DNA of 44,450 bases, from assembly GCF_003122325.1 (NCBI RefSeq), contig NZ_QFBC01000028.1, positions 1 through 44,450 of the forward strand. The letters run 5' to 3'. Shown one piece after another: positions 38,993 through 44,450 of this stretch (position 1 is the stretch's first letter; every line of letters starts with the position of its first letter). The notes beneath the pieces were generated by a model. It saw nothing but the letters and a program-made list of their open reading frames with translations. It searched no databases and was not told the DNA's origin. The DNA is from Rhizobium album (GTDB lineage Bacteria; Pseudomonadota; Alphaproteobacteria; Rhizobiales; Rhizobiaceae). The position numbers and the translations under genes were made by a program.

Positions 38993-39371
38993 GCCGAGCC
39001 AATGGGTTGCGGGCTTCGGCGTGGTGGTTTGGGGTCCAGAAGGCGCGGCAGATAACCGATGGGTTGCACTCCGCCAATGGCCGCGCCTTCTGGGGTTGGT
39101 TGCGAGCGGGCACGGCGCATGAAAGGTGCACGTGGCGTCGATGGCGCCTGCTCGTTGCCTGCCGTGCAGGCGATAGGGATGAAGTGGCGCGGCGGTGTGG
39201 ATGTGGGTTGCGCTTGGCCCATAGCCGCACCACTTCAAACAGGTTGCAGATGGGTGGCAACAACCGCAGGGGCTGCGTTCTTCTCCAGGCCATTCCACCT
39301 GCAAAGGATTTGCTCGATGACTGGCGTGTATTCGTTGGGTTGCGCGCTACAAGTGGCCATCCATCGAGCAA
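38993..39371. repeat. Stem-loop array, left block (six hairpins)
   Basis: Six hairpins between two leftward genes: 38993-39020 (short), 39036-39093 (14 perfect pairs, CCAGAAGGCGCGGC), 39103-39154, 39181-39236 (12 of 13 pairs, GAAGTGGCGCGGC), 39244-39304 and 39310-39371 (TTGCTCGATG/CATCGAGCAA). Stem sequences differ completely, but the long ones are 52-62 bases, close the stem with GGC/GCC where clear, and usually hold a loop near 30 bases containing GGGTTGC (at 39004, 39061, 39205 and 39337). No ORF in any frame fits across them. Same family as the block at 40013-40797. Confidence 0.75.
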
Positions 39372-39385
39372 TTCAAAGCCCAAAC

Positions 39386-39988
39386 CTAGACTTCCGAGGC
39401 CAGCGCCTTGCGCTGCAACTCCTCGATCCGCTTGAGCGACAATGACTTGTGAATGGGAACGCCGGGCTTCGCTGCAGATGCGATAGCAGAGAGCCAGCGG
39501 CCGGTGCGAACCATAGTGGCACCCTGGCCGAGATAATGGGCGATAGCGGGCGCGAGCTCTTCGGGCTTGGCCTGACCGAGCAGCACTTCGCCGCCTTGGC
39601 CGTCTTTAAATTTGGTGAGGTAAAGCCCCGTCAGCACCGCGCCAAAACGGCGGGCTCGGGCATTGCTAGCGGCCTTTGATGCGGCGCTCTGTTCGACGAA
39701 CGGCACAACAGTAGATGGAAGCGGGTCGTTTGCGGCCTCGTCGACAATTTGGACCGAGCCGATATCTTCGCCGCGCAAGACGCGCTGACGGTCGGATCGA
39801 GAAATGGCGCCAACGATTGCTGCTGCGGCTTCCCGCCAGGCTTCTTCATGCAGCGCCGGGCGCTTGCGGAGTTGTGCGATCACAAGCTCAATTGCTTTGC
39901 CGCTATCGCGGCCAGCCTCATCGTACATGCGAAGGCATGTGGAATGCAGGTTTTCGGATCTCGCGCCTTGTGGTCTTGTTGCTGTCAT
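39386..39988 (-). CDS. Hypothetical protein inside the stem-loop array
   Basis: A 200-residue helical protein, flanked on both sides by hairpin blocks. Segments: MTATRPQGARSENLHSTCLR, AAAAIVGAISRSDRQRVLRG, ARRFGAVLTGLYLTKF and LSLKRIEELQRKALASEV. No catalytic or metal motif is visible. The ATG at 39988 follows the recurrent GAGGAGACCACT leader. Being embedded in the array, it may be functionally linked to it, for instance as an RNA- or hairpin-binding protein; that is speculation from position. Confidence 0.6.
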   Translation of the reverse strand: MTATRPQGARSENLHSTCLRMYDEAGRDSGKAIELVIAQLRKRPALHEEAWREAAAAIVGAISRSDRQRVLRGEDIGSVQIVDEAANDPLPSTVVPFVEQSAASKAASNARARRFGAVLTGLYLTKFKDGQGGEVLLGQAKPEELAPAIAHYLGQGATMVRTGRWLSAIASAAKPGVPIHKSLSLKRIEELQRKALASEV

Positions 39989-40012
39989 AGTGGTCTCCTC
40001 TTGGTGGGGTGG

Positions 40013-40797
40013 CCTGCCGGGCGCGATTTCAATGGGTTGCGTGGGACGGTTGGCTTGGCAGGTATTGGTGTTGCGGGTGGCGGCGCTTGGTGACTGGGTT
40101 GCGGTGTCCCTTTGGCATCCACCTGCAATTCGGGTTGCGACGACGGTGGCGTCTTTCCCACGGACCGCGACAATTCCCTGGCCACCGTCGTCACAATGTT
40201 TGCTGATCGGCGAACATCTACTGGGCTGCGTAAGGTTCGTGGCCGATCAGCCCGCCTCGCGGCGGAGTGGGATTGAGAGAGGCGGCTCTCGCGGTTTGGG
40301 TTGCGGCGACTTCCTGGCCACCCCTCTCAATTTAATCACGAACGGCGCGGCGGCTTCTCGATGGACACCACGTGAATGATGGCCGCGCCGTTCGTATTTC
40401 TGGCCGTGTCGCCGCTTGGCGCCATCGGGTTGTTGGGTTGCTTGCCGCTGCGAACGCGGAATGGGTTGCGCGTTGCCATTGGCAACAACAAGCAATAAGG
40501 CTGAGAGCGGGGCGGCGCTGTTATGGTTTTCGCGGGCGCTCTGGCCACACTCTCAATTTCTGCTGACCGGCGCGTTTCCGCTGGATTTCGTTGGGTTAAT
40601 GGCCGGTCAGCGCCCTCTCGGGCATGGGTTGCAAGTGGTGCGGCGCCATGTTCGTGGGTATCGCCGTCGTCCTGGCCACACCACTTGCGTTCGGTCGGGG
40701 AGGATGGCGGCGAGGCCGTTTTGAGTTTCGCCGCCTTTCTGGCCGCCACCCTACCCTAGCTAACTTTCCACAGCGCCGCTTGCGGCGTTCTGGAAAG
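40013..40797. repeat. Stem-loop array, right block (twelve hairpins)
   Basis: Twelve consecutive hairpins: 40013-40062, 40071-40128, 40139-40192 (12 perfect pairs), 40202-40251 (10), 40272-40331, 40338-40395 (14 perfect pairs, ACGAACGGCGCGGC), 40438-40495, 40502-40555, 40562-40611 (10), 40631-40688 (10), 40702-40750 and 40764-40797 (short loop). Apart from the last they are 49-60 bases, separated by 6-42 bases. The loop-closing pairs are mostly GGC with (T)GGCC. GGGTTGC occurs at 40034, 40096, 40132, 40298, 40435, 40463 and 40626. Stems are unrelated to each other, so pairing rather than sequence is conserved. Confidence 0.8.
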
Positions 40798-40936
40798 CGG
40801 CCCGTCCTTTCTCGCGGGCCTATGGCGGCCCTCTCGCAGGCCACGCTCTTCTTCTATCCACCGCGCCTCGCGGCGCGCGTCTTCTTCTCTCACCTTGTTT
40901 GTCCTGATACATAATCCGCCCTCTCAAAAATTGATG

Positions 40937-41026
40937 TCACCGTCTTGGGTCGGCTAATGGTGGCCCGCGTTCCCGCGCAGGCCTGGTTCTAATTGTGTCT
41001 CTATCCTCGTTCGGTAGTCTTGGCAT
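40937..41026 (-). CDS. Possible 29-residue leader protein
   Basis: ATG 41026 has GGAGG seven bases upstream, a very good ribosome site, and opens a 29-residue basic frame (MPRLPNEDRDTIRTRPARER, then GPPLADPRR). It would be the first gene of the leftward early transcript. No family recognised; the frame is short enough to be chance. Confidence 0.35.
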   Translation of the reverse strand: MPRLPNEDRDTIRTRPARERGPPLADPRR

Positions 41027-41100
41027 TCTCGGTCCTCCGTGAAGGACCCCTTCAGCGGCGCCCCTGTGCGTCGTTGACGAAAAGACCAATAGGCGATTCA

Positions 41101-41139
41101 TGTACGTTATGCAAATTATTTTTTCACACATTGTACAAT
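41101..41139. promoter_or_regulatory. Candidate repressor operators and repressor promoter
   Basis: TGTACGTT at 41101-41108 recurs at the rightward promoter (42266, and inverted at 42295). A 10-base perfect palindrome ATTGTACAAT lies at 41130-41139; its right part TACAAT (41134-41139) could be the -10 of the repressor gene, only 13 bases before its ATG, so the mRNA would be nearly leaderless. The -35 (GCAAAT) is weak. This fits autoregulation by the S24 repressor. Confidence 0.45.
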
Positions 41140-41152
41140 TAATTTTTGCTAC

Positions 41153-41908
41153 ATGCCACACAATATGAAAAAACCAATTTCGACTGACGAAGTGACGGCG
41201 ATTATGGCTCAACGTCTTGTGGAGGCGCGGATCGCCGCCGGCTTCAGCAGGCGATCAGATGCCCTCAATCGGTTTACAAGCTGGAGTCCAAGCACCTACG
41301 CCAGCCACGAGTTAGGTCGGCGTCGCTTCGACTCCGATTTTGCTGAGAAGTATGCTGTCGCATTCAAGGTGCCGGTATCGCATCTCCTAGCGCACGATCT
41401 CTATTCTGCAGAAGAGACGAAGCCGACATCGAATATTGTCCGACTTCAGCGTCCGAGGCCAAACGCGAGCTTCCCTCCGATTTACCAATCGTTCAATACT
41501 GAATCGACCCTGCCTCTCCTAGGGCAGACTACCGGCGGTCCAAATGGGCGCTTCATCCTGAATGGAAGCGAAGTCGGCCGAGTCTTTTGCCCACCAATGC
41601 TGGAGGGAGTTGAAGGGGCGTATGCAGTGCGCGTCTTCGGAACATCCATGGAGCCACGCTTTAAGGCCGGCGAAACGGTCTGGATCAACCCACACGAGCC
41701 CGTTCGCGCCAAAGACGACGTCGTCGTGCAGCTGCTGACCGACGGCGAGGACCAGCCAACAGAAAGCTATATTAAAGAGTTTCGCTCGCAATCTTCAAAA
41801 GTTCTTCGCCTGTGGCAGCACAATCCTGACGAGGACGAAAGCCACGAGATGGTTTTTGACAACGAAGACGTCTTCTCTGTACACAAGATCGTATTTCATG
41901 CGGTTTGA
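41153..41908 (+). CDS. S24-type phage repressor (CI/LexA-like)
   Basis: A 251-residue repressor. Residues 15-80 form the DNA-binding helix-turn-helix (RLVEARIAAGFSRRSDALNR, then YASHELGRRRFDSDFAEKYA). Residues 140-250 form the S24 peptidase/dimerisation domain with nucleophile Ser165 in FGTSMEPRF and the likely general base Lys208 in SYIKEF. It should keep lysogeny and self-cleave with activated RecA. It has no ribosome site before either ATG (41153, 41165), as in leaderless repressor mRNAs. It diverges from the leftward genes. Confidence 0.88.
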   Translation: MPHNMKKPISTDEVTAIMAQRLVEARIAAGFSRRSDALNRFTSWSPSTYASHELGRRRFDSDFAEKYAVAFKVPVSHLLAHDLYSAEETKPTSNIVRLQRPRPNASFPPIYQSFNTESTLPLLGQTTGGPNGRFILNGSEVGRVFCPPMLEGVEGAYAVRVFGTSMEPRFKAGETVWINPHEPVRAKDDVVVQLLTDGEDQPTESYIKEFRSQSSKVLRLWQHNPDEDESHEMVFDNEDVFSVHKIVFHAV

Positions 41909-42159
41909 GCTTCGCCACGCTCTATCCATGTAGGAATGATTGTCAGATTACGCTGCATTAAGGGGCGCTTAGGGCACTCTCCGCACCTTATTTTTCTGCA
42001 CAGCTGCATGTAATTAGCTACGCCTATCTCATTAACCTTTCGCAGGTTCGAGCGGTAGAGCAGCCTTGAGTGCCCGCAATCATCACACGCAACATAAACT
42101 CGCGCCAGCTCGACGACGAGCCGCATTGCGTCAGGATGACTAATCGGAGCACTCGACAT
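41896..42159 (-). CDS. Small zinc-binding protein, convergent with repressor
   Basis: An 87-residue protein with two cysteine pairs, CDDCGHS near residue 25 and CGECPKR near 59, plus a helical stretch ARVYVACDD. It could be a small DNA-binding or regulatory protein. GGAGAAAGGTA precedes the ATG. It faces the repressor and their 3' ends overlap by 13 bases, so the transcripts would interfere. A palindrome lies just upstream of its start. Confidence 0.55.
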   Translation of the reverse strand: MSSAPISHPDAMRLVVELARVYVACDDCGHSRLLYRSNLRKVNEIGVANYMQLCRKIRCGECPKRPLMQRNLTIIPTWIERGEAQTA

Positions 42160-42179
42160 TACCTTTCTCCCATGTTCTC

Positions 42180-42195
42180 GTTATGTTCACATAAC
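42180..42195. promoter_or_regulatory. Palindromic operator candidate
   Basis: GTTATGTTCACATAAC has seven-base inverted arms around a two-base centre. It lies upstream of the leftward zinc-protein gene, between it and the rightward early promoter. The GTTATG half also appears beside the TGTACGTT site at 41101. It may bind the repressor or a Cro-like protein. Confidence 0.4.
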
Positions 42196-42265
42196 AAGCA
42201 GGTTGCGATTAAAGAGTCGAGTCGTTTGTTGCGAATCAGTTAAAAAATACAACCAGGCAAACTTG

Positions 42266-42308
42266 TGTACGTTTTGTGTTTGACAATTTGACGTAACGTA
42301 CATATAGA
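42266..42308 (+). promoter_or_regulatory. Rightward early promoter with overlapping operator half-sites
   Basis: TTGACA (42280-42285), a 17-base spacer and TATAGA (42303-42308) make a strong sigma70-type promoter. TGTACGTT (42266-42273) lies upstream of the -35 and its exact reverse complement AACGTACA (42295-42302) abuts the -10, so a dimeric repressor bound to either would block polymerase. It drives the genes from 42382. Confidence 0.75.
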
Positions 42309-42381
42309 TCTCCTCACCGCCCACGAAGAAGCTCCCACAAGAGCCGATCTGGCCGGACACCCCACCACCGAGGAGACCGAT

Positions 42382-42771
42382 ATGTTCAGACAACCAGACG
42401 CCTACATCATTCCATCCCATCTCGACGACAGCGTCGATGACCTGCCTGTCGCGGCCCATAGCGACGAGCCCATGCCGCGCCCGGATCATAAGGCGAAAAA
42501 GCATGGCCGTCCCATGCGCCGTCGTTGGCCTAATTTCCCCCATGCTCGCCCGAAGGAATCTATCGGTGCGGGCTATTTCGTATTCAAACGCGGCGCGACG
42601 ACCGGCCGGATTGAGACAGCGCCGCGCCGGTTCGCGGGCGGCATTCCGTTTGAGCACGAGACCTTTGAAGGCGCGGTCGACGAAGCGGCTCGCCTGACCG
42701 TAGAGCGCGGCGGCACGTTCGAGGTGTTCGCCCGTTGCGCGTTGGCCCAGACACCCGGCAGGCCGGAATGA
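42382..42771 (+). CDS. First rightward early gene, unknown function
   Basis: A 129-residue basic protein: an acidic N-terminus (YIIPSHLDDSVDDLPVAAHS), a Lys/Arg-rich middle (DHKAKKHGRPMRRRWPNF) and a conserved-looking C-terminal domain (GYFVFKRGATTGRIETAPRR, then HETFEGAVDEAARLTVERGG). The CACCACCGAGGAGACCGAT leader lies directly upstream. In lambda-like switches this is the Cro/N position, but no helix-turn-helix is visible. Confidence 0.6.
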   Translation: MFRQPDAYIIPSHLDDSVDDLPVAAHSDEPMPRPDHKAKKHGRPMRRRWPNFPHARPKESIGAGYFVFKRGATTGRIETAPRRFAGGIPFEHETFEGAVDEAARLTVERGGTFEVFARCALAQTPGRPE

Positions 42772-42911
42772 ACGCCATCCACGTCACGCCCATGACGCCG
42801 CTTCAGCGTTGCGTCGTCGACATCAGCGTTCTGCGACTTCGCGCCGTTGAGGTCGCCACCGCTGCTGGCATCCTGTTTTGGCTTGGCTGGCACGCCGCAG
42901 CCAGCTTCTAA
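42768..42911 (+). CDS. Small single-helix membrane protein (47 residues)
   Basis: A 47-residue frame beginning by ATGA overlap with the previous stop: MNAIHVTPMTPLQRCVVDIS, then LRLRAVEVATAAGILFWLGW and ending HAAASF. One membrane helix near residues 26-46. Tight coupling supports it. Function unknown. Confidence 0.5.
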   Translation: MNAIHVTPMTPLQRCVVDISVLRLRAVEVATAAGILFWLGWHAAASF

Positions 42912-42946
42912 ACCACCTAACACCACAATTGAGGAGACTTATAACT

Positions 42947-43549
42947 ATGGCAAGATCTGCCGAGAATGATGACGCACGCCTTGACGCTACCCCAGCTGCC
43001 AAGCTCGTAACCTATAAGGGCTACAACAAAGACCTGTCCTGCAGCCCCGATGGCGTGAAGTTCCAATATGAAATCGGAAAGACCTACGACAACGGCGGCC
43101 GTCCGGTACGCCGTTGCGGCGACGGCGCATTCCATTCGGTGGAAATGCCAATGGACGCTTGGAGCTATTACGGGCCTGCAAAAAGCCGGTACACCTTAAC
43201 CGAGGCGTTCGGAGATATCGCGCGAGATGCAAACGGCGATTCCAAAATTGCATCAGCCAAGATCACAATCGGTGTCGAGTTGTCCCTCGGCGACCAGGCG
43301 CACTCGGCCACCACCGGCAACCGGGCGCACTCGGACGTGAAGGGCGCGAATTCAGTCGCGGTCGCCGTTGGCCGCAACTCCACGGCGACCGCCCACGAAG
43401 GCGGCGCCATCAGTCTTGCAGCTTACGACGACAATGTCTGGCCGCCTAAGCTGGTCGCCGTTCGCTCGTCGCTCGTCGGCGAGAATGGCATCGAGCCCGG
43501 CAAAAAATACCGGCTCACCACCGGCGGCGAATTCGAACTCGCCGCATGA
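42947..43549 (+). CDS. DUF7666-like protein
   Basis: A 200-residue protein resembling the phage family I know as DUF7666: KLVTYKGYNKDLSCSPDGVK, FQYEIGKTYDNGG, FHSVEMPMDAWSYYGPAKSR, then a short glycine/serine repeat zone (HSATTGNRAHSDVKGANSVA) and GENGIEPGKKYRLTTGGEFE. The repeat zone is often longer and pentapeptide-like in relatives; here it is reduced. The ATG at 42947 follows CACCACAATTGAGGAGAC. Biological role unknown. Confidence 0.65.
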   Translation: MARSAENDDARLDATPAAKLVTYKGYNKDLSCSPDGVKFQYEIGKTYDNGGRPVRRCGDGAFHSVEMPMDAWSYYGPAKSRYTLTEAFGDIARDANGDSKIASAKITIGVELSLGDQAHSATTGNRAHSDVKGANSVAVAVGRNSTATAHEGGAISLAAYDDNVWPPKLVAVRSSLVGENGIEPGKKYRLTTGGEFELAA

Positions 43550-43574
43550 CCCAACACCACTGAGGAGACTGACT

Positions 43575-43826
43575 ATGGAAAGAAGACCGCCCCCGCGCGG
43601 ATACCAACCAAAGCCGTATCGCGGGACCGACTTGCAGGTAATCGCCAACCTGTCACCCGCGCGCGCCATCAAGCTCGGCATCCCCGCAGAGCGGCTGCGC
43701 TGGGTGTCCGAGTGGCACGCCTCGTTCAAGAGCAGCCGACACCAACACATCGCCGGACGGCTGAACCAAATCGCCAACGCGATGGCGTCCGTGAACGACA
43801 ACCGCCCGCGGAGGACGGTGGCATGA
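43575..43826 (+). CDS. Small basic hypothetical protein
   Basis: An 83-residue basic protein (MERRPPPRGYQPKPYRGTDL...LRWVSEWHASFKSSRHQHIA) ending ASVNDNRPRRTVA, an NDN tail. The leader CACCACTGAGGAGACTGACT precedes the ATG at 43575. It overlaps the next gene by four bases. No domain recognised. Confidence 0.6.
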   Translation: MERRPPPRGYQPKPYRGTDLQVIANLSPARAIKLGIPAERLRWVSEWHASFKSSRHQHIAGRLNQIANAMASVNDNRPRRTVA

Positions 43827-44188
43827 TGTCAAACGAGGCGACCGAGATTTTCGTGTTCGGATCCAACCTCGCCGGTATCCACGGAGCGGGCGCCGCCCGC
43901 TTCGCGGTCCAGCAGCACGGAGCCATCTATGGGCAGGGCATCGGCTTTCAGGGCCGCTCCTACGGCATTCCTACCAAGGATCACAAGTTAGAGACCTTGC
44001 CGCTTTCTGAAATCGAGAGACACGTCGAGGATTTCCTTGAGTTCGCTCGAGATCACGACGAGCTGACCTTCTATGTCACGCCCATCGGCTGCGGCCTAGC
44101 TGGTTACAGGCGTCCGCAAATTCGTCCGATGTTCGAGGACATGCCCGCCAATTGCAGGTTCGCCGAAACGTGGGAGGATGAGGAGTGA
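43823..44188 (+). CDS. A1S_2505-like phage protein, macro-domain-like
   Basis: A 121-residue protein of the widespread phage family annotated A1S_2505-like. IFVFGSNLAGIHGAGAARFA near the N-terminus and VTPIGCGLAGYRRPQIRPMF near residue 90 give the glycine-rich loops of a macro-like, ADP-ribose-binding type fold, and GQGIGFQGRSYGIPTKD lies between. Target and activity are unknown. Members are early, non-structural proteins. The ATG shares bases with the previous stop (ATGA) and has GGAGG upstream. Confidence 0.7.
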   Translation: MMSNEATEIFVFGSNLAGIHGAGAARFAVQQHGAIYGQGIGFQGRSYGIPTKDHKLETLPLSEIERHVEDFLEFARDHDELTFYVTPIGCGLAGYRRPQIRPMFEDMPANCRFAETWEDEE

Positions 44189-44450
44189 TGACGGATGCGA
44201 TAACTGACGAAATGGTCGAAGCCGCATGGCGGGCTTGCCCCGTGGGTAGCTTCGATCGTCATGTCGTGCGCGGCATGCTCGATGCTGCATTTTTTTTGGC
44301 TCGCACACCAGCACCCCAGGAGCAAATGACGGGCTTCGAACTGCCGGCCGACGTCATCGAAAGTCTGCTGAAAGTTGGCCTTGTTGAATGGGGCCAGACC
44401 TTTTGCCAGTCGGACGAAAAGCACATCGAGGATTATCGCGACACGCTGCG
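44188..44450 (+). CDS. Hypothetical protein, partial at window end
   Basis: An open frame starts by TGATG overlap at 44188 and runs to the window edge, giving 87 residues: MTDAITDEMVEAAWRACPVG, then RHVVRGMLDAAFFLARTPAP and a C-terminal FCQSDEKHIEDYRDTLR. It crosses an eight-T homopolymer at 44289-44296, a place where sequencing or slippage errors could shift the frame. The family is not recognised; the 3' end is missing. Confidence 0.55.
   Translation, partial: MTDAITDEMVEAAWRACPVGSFDRHVVRGMLDAAFFLARTPAPQEQMTGFELPADVIESLLKVGLVEWGQTFCQSDEKHIEDYRDTL

Larger units (their letters stand above)
40798..41152. promoter_or_regulatory. Control region between stem-loop array and repressor
   Basis: About 350 bases between the leftward array and the rightward repressor. 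It should hold the leftward early promoter, but no good minus-strand hexamer pair was found. It contains pyrimidine-rich tracts (40840-40890), a GGTCC/GGACC hairpin (41031-41048), a possible 29-residue minus-strand ORF (40937-41026) and, at 41101-41152, an AT-rich stretch with operator-like words. Confidence 0.5.

Noticed and set aside
40336-40749. ORFs within the stem-loop array (137 residues minus strand and several plus-strand frames)
   Set aside because: High GC makes long frames by chance; different hairpins fall in different frames and loop words translate differently, so pairing rather than coding explains the region.
38993-40797. CRISPR array
   Set aside because: No identical direct repeats, and stem sequences vary while loops share only short words; no cas genes nearby apart from a distant Cas4-like nuclease that fits phage recombination.
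38993-40797. Integron attC array
   Set aside because: attC sites conserve the outer core sites and vary the centre; here the outer stems vary and the centre is shared, and no integron integrase is seen.
42187-42657. Minus-strand 156-residue frame over the rightward promoter
   Set aside because: It runs through a strong plus-strand promoter, leader and gene, and lacks a start site or family resemblance.

Overview
The window is a stretch of a temperate tailed-phage genome (free phage or prophage) from an alphaproteobacterium, most likely a Hyphomicrobiales/rhizobial host. The evidence is high GC, rhizobial-phage protein families (Sak4/DUF669 pair, beta-sandwich lipoprotein, A1S_2505-like and DUF7666-like proteins), and an asparagine-aspartate-asparagine (NDN) peptide scattered through many of its proteins. 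No integrase, lysis cassette, tail tube/sheath or rRNA is visible, and both ends cut genes, so this is a partial genome.

Layout. (1) 1-10.7 kb, all leftward: a structural block combining a lambda-type head (TerS, GpA-type TerL, portal, gpW-like joiner, ClpP-like protease with a nested scaffold start, gpD-like decoration protein, gpE-like capsid) with a contractile-tail baseplate (gpV, gpW/gp25, gpJ). (2) 10.7-12.2 kb: a tRNA-Trp-like gene and an AT-richer two-gene cassette, a ~276-aa soluble protein plus a four-helix membrane protein, that looks like lambda RexA/RexB in layout. (3) 12.5-16.8 kb: a possible late regulator, a VRR-NUC nuclease, a non-coding iteron region with 16 exact GGGACAA copies, and a primase-polymerase/RepA-type ATPase; this is probably the phage replication origin and its initiator. 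(4) 16.9-22.5 kb: a cytosine-5 methyltransferase interrupted by a 340-aa LAGLIDADG intein exactly at its catalytic cysteine, an adenine/N4-cytosine methyltransferase and a SNF2-type helicase. (5) 22.5-39 kb: many small leftward genes around a DNA-metabolism set: RtcB RNA ligase, SF2 helicase with an SSB-like C-terminal tip, sigma factor, RecB/Cas4-like nuclease, DnaN-like clamp, DnaQ-like exonuclease, DUF669 SSB-like protein and Sak4-like recombinase. (6) 39-40.8 kb: an array of about 18 covarying stem-loops flanking one gene. (7) 41-44.45 kb: the genetic switch, with an S24 (CI/LexA-like) repressor, operator-like TGTACGTT sites, a strong rightward promoter and a rightward early operon.

Working model (inference): the repressor at 41153 holds off leftward and rightward early transcription. 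The leftward transcript passes through the stem-loop array, then through the recombination/replication genes and the origin, and finally reaches the head and baseplate genes, possibly helped by the phage sigma factor. Translation of many genes starts from one recurrent leader, CACCAC-N2-3-GAGGAGAC, on both strands.

The strongest candidates for something undescribed are the stem-loop array (38993-40797), the RexAB-like cassette (10856-12189), a possible plus-strand small RNA (37918-38036) and the iteron origin (14346-14697). The best-supported unusual gene is the intein-split methyltransferase.
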